Assembly: GCA_964585805.1 (NCBI GenBank)
Contig: CAZPFE010000014.1
Span: 1 to 12,493 of the forward strand
From: CAYLWZ01 sp964585805
Lineage (GTDB): Bacteria > Patescibacteriota > Minisyncoccia > Minisyncoccales > GWA2-38-27
DNA: 12,493 nt
Direction of reading: 5' to 3'
A model generated the notes under the pieces. It was not told the DNA's origin. It saw only the letters and a program-made list of their open reading frames with translations, and did not search any database. Positions 6,089-12,439 of the stretch are shown one piece after another. The position numbers were made by a program, and so were the translations under genes. Numbering within the stretch: position 1 is the stretch's first letter; each line of letters opens with the position of its first letter.

Positions 6089-7348
6089 TTAATTTTCTTT
6101 TATTTTCATTTTAGGAAAGCTCATTTTTCTTGTCAATATCAGTAAACAAGGAAGATATTGAGGATTAGAAAAAATTTCTATTTCAGAATCGCTTTCTAAA
6201 ATTGTTTTTACTAAATAATAATCTTCTCCTTTAACTATTTTTATTTGAGGAATATAAAAAAATAAATCATCCTTAATAGAAAATATCTTTTTTATTGCTT
6301 TTTCAATTCCTGATAATTTACTTCCTCCACCAAAAACATTTATAGAAAAAACAACTTTCTTATTAAAAATTTCTTTCCTCACTTCTTTTTGAAAAAAAGA
6401 AGCAAATTCTTCTAACGGCTTACTTAAAATCCTCTCTATTTTAATTCTGCCGCTTATACTAAAATTTAAATTTTGATCATAATTCTCTTTTAAATATCTT
6501 GCTGTTGCTTCATCTATCCCTAAATCATCAGCTAAATACCGAGAAAAAATATTACCTCCTATACCCACCTCTCCTATATTTTCCAAAAAGCCATTTCGGA
6601 AAAAAAAGTATTGACTAAATATCCCGCCAATATCTAAAAAAAGAACTGCCTCTTCATTTTTATCTTCACTACTAATAAAAGATAAAGCCTCAACAAGATG
6701 AAAAATTTCTACTTCGCTTAATTTTAAATCTCTAAAAATTCTTTTAAACATCTCTAAGTAATCTCTTAAAGCAAAAATACCTACAATTAGCGCTTCTGCC
6801 TCTATTTTTTCAAAATTATCAAAAGAAGAAACTAAATAACCATTAACTTTTCTCTGAATAATTTCTAATTTTAACCATTCAAGTTCTGAAGGCAAAATCC
6901 CTGTTTCTTCAGTAAAATTATCACTAATCTTTTTTCTTGCTTGATAAAAAAGATATTCTTCAAATTCTTTATTATTTTTAAAAAACGAATTTTCTTTTTT
7001 TGAAAGTTTAATATTTACAACTCTCGCTTTTAAAACCGTAGGAGGCAAACTAACTATTGTTTTATAAACCCCTTTAAACGGAAAAGAAAAAGATAAAACA
7101 TTACGAGACAATTGTTCTAGTGTATTTCTTAGTGTTTTTTTTATAATTTCCTCTTGAAATTTGAAATTATTAAAAATATTAACTTCTTCAAAATACTGAA
7201 GAGATGCGCCTTTTATTATTCTTCTATTTTCTTCTTTATCTTTTGATGTCTTTTCTTTTCCATTTTCCTGACAAATAACCGCTTTAATCGCTTCGGTTCC
7301 GATATCTATCACTAAAAAAACATCATTTTTCTTTTTAGATAAAAACAT
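6089..7348 (-). CDS. FtsA/PilM-like actin-fold ATPase
   Basis: A 419-aa protein of the FtsA/PilM branch of the actin/Hsp70 superfamily. Seen: phosphate-1 motif VIDIGTEAIKAVI (about 13-25), a domain with KARVVNIKL (about 107-115) where FtsA and PilM carry their inserted subdomain, phosphate-2 motif LFLDIGGIFSQYFFF (about 236-250), the connecting stretch IGEVGIGGNIFSRYLADDLGI (about 258-278), and adenosine motif VFGGGSKLSGIEKAI (about 338-352). The known relatives act as cytoplasmic, membrane-associated scaffolds in cell division (FtsA) or type IV pili (PilM). No C-terminal amphipathic helix typical of FtsA is obvious. Neighbours are surface proteins rather than ftsZ or pil genes, so I leave the symbol blank. 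I start at the ATG at 7348; a TTG at 7369 is the alternative. It heads the five-gene unit, 9 bp before the next gene. Confidence 0.85.
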   Translation of the reverse strand: MFLSKKKNDVFLVIDIGTEAIKAVICQENGKEKTSKDKEENRRIIKGASLQYFEEVNIFNNFKFQEEIIKKTLRNTLEQLSRNVLSFSFPFKGVYKTIVSLPPTVLKARVVNIKLSKKENSFFKNNKEFEEYLFYQARKKISDNFTEETGILPSELEWLKLEIIQRKVNGYLVSSFDNFEKIEAEALIVGIFALRDYLEMFKRIFRDLKLSEVEIFHLVEALSFISSEDKNEEAVLFLDIGGIFSQYFFFRNGFLENIGEVGIGGNIFSRYLADDLGIDEATARYLKENYDQNLNFSISGRIKIERILSKPLEEFASFFQKEVRKEIFNKKVVFSINVFGGGSKLSGIEKAIKKIFSIKDDLFFYIPQIKIVKGEDYYLVKTILESDSEIEIFSNPQYLPCLLILTRKMSFPKMKIKEN

Positions 7349-7442
7349 AATACAAAATTTTAATTTCAAGAAATATTTATTATTTATTTTCTTGCTTAAC
7401 CTCCTCCTTTATGTCTTTTTCTCCTCCCATCCCCCTCCTTTT

Positions 7443-7473
7443 TCCTCCCCCTTCCCAAAGGGAAGGGGGAGGA
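7443..7473. repeat. GC-rich perfect hairpin element B1
   Basis: TCCTCCCCCTTCCC (7443-7456) is the exact complement of 7460-7473 across a triloop AAA: 14 bp without mismatch. No T-tract follows on either strand, so it is not a standard terminator. Confidence 0.75.
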
Positions 7474-7504
7474 TTAAAATAAAAAGGGGAGGATTTCCTC
7501 TTTT

Positions 7505-7568
7505 TATCCTCCCCCTTCAGAGGAGGGGGAGGATATAGGAGGGGGAGGATATAGGAGGGGGAGGTTTA
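7505..7568. repeat. GC-rich hairpin B2 with three 16-bp tandem units
   Basis: 7505-7518 pairs with 7522-7535 across the loop AGA (one G-U). The right arm is also the first of three tandem copies of AGGAGGGGGAGGATAT (7521-7536, 7537-7552, and 7553-7568, the last differing at its end). Same family as the elements at 1-51 and 9514-9556. Confidence 0.75.
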
Positions 7569-7622
7569 AAAAAGAGAAAAAGATTAAACTTTAATTTAGT
7601 TAAGTGCAAAAATATAAAAAAA

Positions 7623-9440
7623 TCATTCCAAAATTGCCTTAATTCTTCTAACACCAGCTCCTGAAGATTCTTCTTTAATAATTTTGAAACTACCTAACTC
7701 TGAAGTTCTTTGGACATGAGGACCAGCACAAACTTCTTTCGAAAATATTTTCGGCGGTTCAACTAAAAAATTTCCAATTGAATAAACGCTAACTATCGGT
7801 GGATATTTTTCTCTAAAAAAAGCAAGCGCGCCAGATTTAATTGCCTCTTCATATTTCATCTCTTCTTTTCTTATCTCTAAATCTTCTTTAATCTTTTGAT
7901 TTACTAAATTCTCTACTTTCTCAATCTCTTCTTTTGTCAACTTTCGGGGAAAAGAAAAATCAAATCTCAGCCGTGAAGAAGTAATATCAGAACCCATCTG
8001 CCTCACTTCATCTCCTAAAATATGCCTTAAAGCAGAATGGAGAAGATGAGTAGCAGTATGCAGTTTTGCTTCTTCATAACCAGCATCCCTACCTACTCCG
8101 CCAAATTTTTTCTCTGCTCCAGCTCGCGATATCTCCTGGTGTTTCTTAAACTCATTGTAAAAGCCTTCTTTATCAGTAGAAAAGCCTTTTTCTGCCCCTA
8201 TTTCTTCAGTTAATTCTAAAGGAAAGCCATATGTTTCATAAAGATAAAATGCCTCTTTGCCTCTAATTGTTTTATGGTCAGCTTTTGCTAAAATTTTATT
8301 TAATTCTTTCAAGCCTTTCTCTAATGTTTTCTCAAATTTTTTCTTTTCTTCATTGATAGTTTTTAGAATATCTTCTCTTTTTTCTTCTATCTCTGGATAG
8401 ATATCTTTATAATTTTCAATTATCTCTTCAGCTAAAACAGGTAAGAAATTACTCTTTATTTCCAAAATATACCCATAACGCATTGCTCTTCGCAAAACCC
8501 TTCTTAATATATATCCTCTATCTACATTACTTGGATAAACACCATCTCCTATTAAAAAAACCGCTCCTCTTACATGATCAGCAATAATCCTGAACTCTCT
8601 TTTTCTTTCTTTATAACTAACATTTGTTATTTTCTCTAACTTTTGAATAACAGGCAAAAATAAATCTGTCTCATAAGCAGAATCTTTATCATTTAAAACT
8701 GAAGTAATCCTTTCAAAACCAATTCCTGTGTCTACATTCCTTTGAGGAAGTTTGGTATAGGATCCATTCTCATCTTTCTTAAACTCCATAAAAACTAAAT
8801 TCCACAATTCAACAAATCTCTTACAACGAGGACAATTAGGACCGCAATCTGGTTGGCCGCAACCATATTTTTCTCCCCGGTCGTAGTGTATCTCCGAACA
8901 AGGACCACAAGGGCCGGTTTCAGAAGTTGGTCCCCAAAAATTATCTTCAAAACCAAATTCTACAATTCTTTCTTTTGGAATGCCCTGTTCCTGCCATATT
9001 CTTAAAGACTCTTCATCTCGAGGAATACCCTTTTCTCCTTTGAAAATTGTCACCCAAATTCTATCCTTATCTAAACCAATTTCGTTAACAAAAAAATCAA
9101 CTGCTAATTTAATCGCTCCTTCTTTAAAATATCCTTTTTCAGGATCTTCGCCAATTGACCAATTTCCAAGCATCTCAAAAAAAGTATGATGAGTATCATC
9201 ACCTACCTCCTCTATGTCAGGCGTCCGAAAACATTTTTGAACAGAACATAAATGTCTTGTTCCAAAATCATCTAAGACATCTTTCTCTCCTGATAAATAA
9301 GGCACAAATTGCTGCATACCGGCAGAAGTTAGTAAAACTGTTTTATCTTCAGGAATTAAAGAACTTGAAGGAACAATTTTATGTCCTTTCTTTTGAAAAT
9401 AATCTAAAAATTTTTGCCGTAACTCTTTAGAATTAATCAT
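7623..9440 (-). CDS. alaS: Alanyl-tRNA synthetase, short form
   Basis: Charges tRNA-Ala with alanine. A 605-aa enzyme against roughly 870 for typical bacterial AlaRS. Class II motifs are present: TSAGMQQFVPYL (38-49), the motif 2 area THHTFFEMLGNWSIG (83-97) and motif 3 with DRGYILRRVLRRAMRYG (307-323). The editing domain is complete in its metal ligands: H461 and H465 (HTATH), C571 and H575 (CAGPH). The chain ends at VRRIKAILE, so the C-terminal C-Ala dimerisation/tRNA-elbow domain is absent; short AlaRS is known in CPR bacteria. A Cys-rich insert (C194, C199, C203, C206) before RFVELWNLVF is a likely structural zinc site, also seen in some other bacterial and archaeal enzymes. Stop is TGA. 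No Shine-Dalgarno site at the ATG. GC-rich hairpins lie on both sides. Confidence 0.97.
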   Translation of the reverse strand: MINSKELRQKFLDYFQKKGHKIVPSSSLIPEDKTVLLTSAGMQQFVPYLSGEKDVLDDFGTRHLCSVQKCFRTPDIEEVGDDTHHTFFEMLGNWSIGEDPEKGYFKEGAIKLAVDFFVNEIGLDKDRIWVTIFKGEKGIPRDEESLRIWQEQGIPKERIVEFGFEDNFWGPTSETGPCGPCSEIHYDRGEKYGCGQPDCGPNCPRCKRFVELWNLVFMEFKKDENGSYTKLPQRNVDTGIGFERITSVLNDKDSAYETDLFLPVIQKLEKITNVSYKERKREFRIIADHVRGAVFLIGDGVYPSNVDRGYILRRVLRRAMRYGYILEIKSNFLPVLAEEIIENYKDIYPEIEEKREDILKTINEEKKKFEKTLEKGLKELNKILAKADHKTIRGKEAFYLYETYGFPLELTEEIGAEKGFSTDKEGFYNEFKKHQEISRAGAEKKFGGVGRDAGYEEAKLHTATHLLHSALRHILGDEVRQMGSDITSSRLRFDFSFPRKLTKEEIEKVENLVNQKIKEDLEIRKEEMKYEEAIKSGALAFFREKYPPIVSVYSIGNFLVEPPKIFSKEVCAGPHVQRTSELGSFKIIKEESSGAGVRRIKAILE

Positions 9441-9578
9441 AATTTTAATTTATTTTTTTACTTTCTCCTCCTCCTCTTTTTATTATTTTCCTCCCCTCCT
9501 CTTTTTATTCTTCTCCTCCCCCTCCTCTGGAGGGGGAGGATTAAGGTGGGGGAGGGTTTAATTAAATCATCTTATTTA
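9441..9578. other. alaS upstream spacer with CT-rich tracts
   Basis: No gene. 9465-9510 repeats CCTCCTCTTTTTATT-like words. Hairpin C occupies 9514-9540. No clear promoter or terminator is visible. Confidence 0.5.
9514..9556. repeat. GC-rich hairpin element C
   Basis: TCCTCCCCCTCC (9514-9525) is the exact complement of 9529-9540 across the loop TCT: 12 bp. A degenerate copy of the arm, GGTGGGGGAGGG (9545-9556), follows, repeating the layout of elements A and B2. Confidence 0.75.
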
Positions 9579-10133
9579 TCAACTATATCTATCTGCTAAG
9601 TTACTAGCAATACAAGACTCTGGTTTTATTTTTGGCTCAAAACCGTTTCCCCGAATTAAATTTGTCAACTCCTTGACCATATCCTTTGTTCTCCCTTTTT
9701 CACCAATATCAGCATGAATATAACGAAACTGATAATTCAGACCTTTTTCAAAAGGCTTAATTTTTTCTTTTAAAATTTCTTTCAAGGATAAAGCAAAATT
9801 GCAAGAAATTAATACTTCCTGCAGTATTCTGTTTTTCCAATTAGCAAACTTTTTATTCTCAGAACGAGGATATCTAACCTTTTTCAAAAAAAATCTCCCT
9901 CCTTCTCCTGTTCTTAAAACAGCAATAACTACTGGAAAAATAGGATCATCTTCTGACGACGAATCGCATCCCACAATAATATCATAAAACTTAGCCGGTT
10001 TTTCCCGCATATAATTTATAATCTCCTCTACTGCTTCAGAAAAACTAACATATCCTCGTGTTGGATTATAAAGTTTGTCTATCTCTATCACCTCAATTTC
10101 TTTTTTTTGTTTTTTAATTCCTTCAACAACCAT
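9579..10133 (-). CDS. YkuK-like (DUF458) RNase H-fold protein
   Basis: A 184-aa protein matching the DUF458/YkuK family, predicted RNase H-like nucleases. Seen: IIVGCDSSSED (about 52-62) with D57 where the first catalytic Asp of an RNase H fold is expected after strand 1; FPVVIAVLRTGEGGRFF (about 66-82), a strand pair; IHADIGEKGRTKDMV (about 139-153) with D142; and the C-terminal PESCIASNLADRYS with D181. These conserved acids fit a metal-dependent nuclease, but no substrate is established for the family. The protein ends with the conserved ADRYS and a TGA stop, so it is complete. It is separated from speE by a terminator and from alaS by 138 bp. No Shine-Dalgarno site; a candidate promoter sits so close that the message may be leaderless. 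Confidence 0.85.
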   Translation of the reverse strand: MVVEGIKKQKKEIEVIEIDKLYNPTRGYVSFSEAVEEIINYMREKPAKFYDIIVGCDSSSEDDPIFPVVIAVLRTGEGGRFFLKKVRYPRSENKKFANWKNRILQEVLISCNFALSLKEILKEKIKPFEKGLNYQFRYIHADIGEKGRTKDMVKELTNLIRGNGFEPKIKPESCIASNLADRYS

Positions 10134-10141
10134 ATTATTTC

Positions 10142-10169
10142 ATAATAACTAATCATAACAAAAAAACAA
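10142..10169 (-). promoter_or_regulatory. Candidate promoter for the YkuK-like gene
   Basis: Minus strand TTGTTT (10164-10169) and TATTAT (10142-10147) are 16 bp apart. Only 8 bp separate the -10 from the ATG, so the transcript would have almost no leader. As for lemA, the -35 word lies in the T-tract of the preceding terminator. Confidence 0.4.
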
Positions 10170-10197
10170 CCTCTTTTTGGTTGTTTATTTTTTTAAG
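10158..10197 (-). terminator. Rho-independent terminator after speE
   Basis: AAACAACC (10164-10171) pairs with GGTTGTTT (10179-10186), loop of 7. On the minus strand a T-run follows, closing speD-speE. The plus strand also reads hairpin then TATTTTTTT, so it could work in both directions. Confidence 0.8.
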
Positions 10198-10229
10198 TAT
10201 TTTATTTTATTATTTTTCCTCTTACCTCT

Positions 10230-11177
10230 CTAAAAATCAACACCCTCCTCATCTCCTAATTCTTTCTTTAAATATTCAGGTAAAACTAATGAGCTAAAAA
10301 ATATCCTTGGACTATAAAAAAGAAGAACATCTTTAAATTTGCTAAATTTTTTCTCTATTTTTTTAAAAAGATTTCTATTGATTTCAATTTTTTTCTTTGA
10401 AGCTAAAATAAAAGTATATTCTGTTGAACATTGAAAACACGGCACCCCAGCCTTGTAAACTTTAGCAAATGGAAAAATACTTTTTATTTTTTTAAATACT
10501 CTCTTCAAGCTACAATATTGCTCAAATAAACATCCACTTTGGAGAGCAATCAAACCATCCTCTTTAAGGGCAGAAAATACATCTTTATAAAATTTTTTAG
10601 AAAAAAGAGACAAAGAAGGTCCTCCCGGATCCGTAGAATCAATGATAATAACATCAAAATAATCTCTAAATTTTTTAACAAACTTTAAACCATCATCAAT
10701 TATCACTTTTACTCTTTTCTCTTCAAACGCCCCTTGAGAGACAAAAGGTAAATATCTCTTAGAAACTTTTATCACTTCCTCATCAATCTCAACTAAATAA
10801 ACTTCTTTTATTGGATGTTTTAACAATTCTCTTAAAACACCTCCGTCACCTCCACCAATCACCAACACGCGTTTAGGGATTTTAGAAAGAAAAAGAGCAG
10901 GATGAACAAGCATCTCATGATAAATAAATTCATCTCTTTTAGACAACTGAATAATACCATCTAAAACCAATACTCTACCAAAAGGATAAGTATCTATTAT
11001 CTCTATTTCTTGAAAATTGCTTTTTATTTTTAAAATTCTTTTTCTTATCTTTATTCCTGTCTGAATAGTAGAATACACGCCTGATTGATTTTTTTCAAAA
11101 AACCATTCCTTGGGATTAAAAAATATTTTACTTTCAATAAACTGCTTTTTCCTTTTTTTGAGATTTTTAACCTCCAT
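10230..11177 (-). CDS. speE: Spermidine synthase (polyamine aminopropyltransferase)
   Basis: Transfers the aminopropyl group from decarboxylated SAM to a diamine. About 315 aa with the family order: N-terminal beta domain (FGRVLVLDGIIQLSKRDEFIYHEMLVHPAL), the Rossmann glycine loop VLVIGGGDGGVLREL, acidic nucleoside-binding YLVEID, DDGLKFV, and the catalytic-region IIIDSTDPGGPSLSLFSKKFY. It has an extended basic N terminus (KNLKKRKKQF) compared with classical SpeE. The substrate-side loop reads VPCFQCSTEYTF where many bacterial enzymes have a VPTYPSGxWSF-like segment, so amine specificity may differ. Start: ATG at 11177, with AAGG about 6 nt upstream; a TTG at 11183 is the alternative. The gap from the speD stop is 13 bp, so the pair is cotranscribed. 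A terminator lies just after the stop. Confidence 0.94.
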   Translation of the reverse strand: MEVKNLKKRKKQFIESKIFFNPKEWFFEKNQSGVYSTIQTGIKIRKRILKIKSNFQEIEIIDTYPFGRVLVLDGIIQLSKRDEFIYHEMLVHPALFLSKIPKRVLVIGGGDGGVLRELLKHPIKEVYLVEIDEEVIKVSKRYLPFVSQGAFEEKRVKVIIDDGLKFVKKFRDYFDVIIIDSTDPGGPSLSLFSKKFYKDVFSALKEDGLIALQSGCLFEQYCSLKRVFKKIKSIFPFAKVYKAGVPCFQCSTEYTFILASKKKIEINRNLFKKIEKKFSKFKDVLLFYSPRIFFSSLVLPEYLKKELGDEEGVDF

Positions 11178-11190
11178 ATGCAACCTTATA

Positions 11191-11634
11191 CTACATTTGT
11201 TTTTTAATTAAACCTCTCTTAATTTTTTCTAAATCAACCTTTCTTGGCTCAAATGTTTCCTTTAAAAACTCCAAAGCCTTTTCAGGCATTGAATGATCGC
11301 CGCAAGTAAAAACATCAACTGCTAAATATTTTATTTCTGGCCAAAGATGAAGAGAAATATGACTTTCTGCCAAAAGAATAACCCCTGTCACGCCTTGAGG
11401 GGTAAATTTATGAATAGCAACTTCTAAAGGAATATTATTAGCTCTCTTTGCTGCTTCAATCAAAATTTCTTTTATTTTCTCTCCATCGTCAATTATATTG
11501 TTTATTTCCCAAAAATCAGCGATAAGATGAATACCAGCATACGACTCTTTCAATTTTCTGTCTTTATTTTCTGTTATATTTCTCTTAAAATGATTTATCT
11601 GTGATAAGACAAATCTCTTTGTTTTTTGAATCAT
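11191..11634 (-). CDS. speD: S-adenosylmethionine decarboxylase proenzyme
   Basis: Makes decarboxylated SAM, the aminopropyl donor used by the next gene, speE. A 147-aa class 1 prokaryotic SpeD. The self-cleavage site is LAESHISLHLWPE: cleavage between E90 and S91 turns S91 into the pyruvoyl cofactor. H96 and C111 (DVFTCGDHSMPEKA) fall exactly +5 and +20 from that Ser, matching S63, H68 and C83 of the Thermotoga enzyme. About 25 extra N-terminal residues precede the conserved GIHLIADFW. The ATG at 11634 is the only good start; an in-frame Met before the conserved core is lacking. There is no Shine-Dalgarno site at normal distance; an AGGA sits about 22 nt upstream, at the 3' foot of a hairpin. 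It is preceded by a long structured leader. Confidence 0.95.
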   Translation of the reverse strand: MIQKTKRFVLSQINHFKRNITENKDRKLKESYAGIHLIADFWEINNIIDDGEKIKEILIEAAKRANNIPLEVAIHKFTPQGVTGVILLAESHISLHLWPEIKYLAVDVFTCGDHSMPEKALEFLKETFEPRKVDLEKIKRGLIKKQM

Positions 11635-11641
11635 ATTTTCA

Positions 11642-11767
11642 GCTAATTGCTTTATCCTGTGAATATCTCACAGAACGCTTGCTTCTTCTATTTAATCAAA
11701 GAAGCAAGAAAAACAAAGAGAATTACCTGCTCTTAAAAAAACAGGTAAAAACAAAAAAGCAATTAGC
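11642..11767 (-). promoter_or_regulatory. Candidate structured leader RNA of speD
   Basis: On the minus strand 11767-11756 (GCTAATTGCTTT) is the exact complement of 11653-11642, a 12-bp closing stem. Inside lie three hairpins in series: TTACCTG/CAGGTAA (11748-11742 with 11729-11723, loop 12), CTTGCTTCTT/AAGAAGCAAG (11708-11699 with 11687-11678, loop 11) and CTGTGA/TCACAG (11673-11668 with 11662-11657, loop 5). This is a four-way junction ending 7 nt before the speD ATG. An alternative AAGAG/CTCTT pairing would break the first hairpin. It does not match the SAM-I core (no GGTGGAGGGA-like consensus). It may be a riboswitch, other regulatory leader, or a small mobile element with 12-bp inverted ends. 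Confidence 0.6.
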
Positions 11768-12000
11768 AGTTAAGTTATATTTTTTTCTTTATAGCATTTC
11801 CGAAGAAAAAATCAACTTTCACAAAAATTTTAAAGATAAAAAACAAACGGAAGTTTATCCTACTCTGATTTTAAATTATTGCTTTGTAAGCTTGCATTTT
11901 TCCGGAATTTAAAAGTATTTCTTCAAAACATTTAATACCCTTTTTTATAGAAAATTATAACTTATTTATCTAATTAATTAATATAACCAAATTTCAGCTT
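11768..12000. other. AT-rich spacer upstream of the speD leader
   Basis: No gene is supported on either strand. It holds the candidate speD promoter. No strong terminator for the 12001 gene is visible; the short AAAC-TTCC-GTTT hairpin with a T-run on the minus strand near 11840-11857 is weak. Confidence 0.5.
11788..11815 (-). promoter_or_regulatory. Candidate promoter for speD-speE
   Basis: Minus strand TTGATT (11810-11815) and TATAAA (11788-11793) are 16 bp apart. Transcription would start near 11780, about 13 nt before the closing stem of the structured leader, so the RNA domain would make up nearly the whole 5' leader. Confidence 0.45.
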
Positions 12001-12333
12001 TTAATTGTTGTATTCACCTTCAACGATTCTTGCAACTTCTGGAGAAGCATGATCAACGGAATAGGTTTTATTCTTCTTGTCGTAAATCAATAATCCCATC
12101 TTAACTAAAGTATCAAGATGATGTTTTCCATACCGCTGTGCATACTTTTTCTTACTGATTTGAACATTATAGCTATCTTTAATATCTTGTAAGGTAAAAT
12201 CATGATGCGAAAAATCTTCAAGTATTTTTTTAAATAATTCTAAAGCAACCGTAATTTTTTTATTCTCAATCAGTTGCTCTTTATCAGGATTTCCAATAAT
12301 ATTGTAATACTGGTCAAGTCTATCTATATTCAT
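12001..12333 (-). CDS. Small winged-helix-like protein of unknown function
   Basis: A 110-aa protein I do not recognise by name. The middle and C-terminal part reads like a winged helix-turn-helix: helix (ALELFKKILEDF, about 30-41), DFTLQDIKDSYNVQ (about 45-58), a Lys/Tyr-rich helix with KHHLDTLVKMGLLIYD (about 69-84), then a short beta hairpin (KNKTYSVD). The pattern 'DTLVKMGLL' before a hairpin is typical of such folds, so DNA binding is plausible but inferred. The N terminus (NIDRLDQYYNIIGNPDKEQLIENKKI) is a polar helical extension. It lies directly upstream of the speD leader, in the same direction, so it might regulate that region or itself. The ATG at 12333 has no Shine-Dalgarno site. 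A loose TTGACG (12363-12368), 19 bp, TATATA (12338-12343) lies just upstream. Confidence 0.7.
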   Translation of the reverse strand: MNIDRLDQYYNIIGNPDKEQLIENKKITVALELFKKILEDFSHHDFTLQDIKDSYNVQISKKKYAQRYGKHHLDTLVKMGLLIYDKKNKTYSVDHASPEVARIVEGEYNN

Positions 12334-12439
12334 AATTTATATAGTTAATTTCAACTTTTTTTCGTCAAAAACCTCAAAAATTCACATCTCTACTCTCAAA
12401 TTACAAAAACCAAATATCTCGACAAATCTATTACTCCAG

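Larger units (their letters stand above)
7349..7622. other. Spacer between alaS and the surface operon
   Basis: No gene is seen. It contains GC-rich hairpin element B and CT-rich tracts. Just past the alaS stop, 7584-7603 can form a weak AU-only hairpin followed on the minus strand by a T-rich run, a poor terminator candidate. No convincing promoter for the 7348 gene was found. Confidence 0.5.

Noticed and set aside
7349..7369. TTG start for the FtsA/PilM-like gene
   Set aside because: The ATG at 7348 lies nearer the conserved phosphate-1 strand and no ribosome site favours the TTG.
7443..7568. Standard intrinsic terminators for alaS
   Set aside because: The hairpins are strong but neither strand has a T-tract right after the stem.
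8980..9430. Two plus-strand reading frames inside alaS
   Set aside because: They lie wholly within the conserved catalytic region of alaS and have no protein features; chance antisense frames.
9799..9987. 62-aa plus-strand reading frame inside the YkuK-like gene
   Set aside because: Antisense to a conserved coding region with no supporting signal.
11642..11767. SAM-I (S-box) riboswitch
   Set aside because: The four-way layout is suggestive, but the conserved S-box core and kink-turn sequences are not present, so I call only an unassigned structured leader.
11601..11912. 103-aa plus-strand reading frame across the speD start and its leader
   Set aside because: It overlaps the conserved speD N terminus and the stem-loops, has no recognisable motif or ribosome site, and is against the direction of all other genes.
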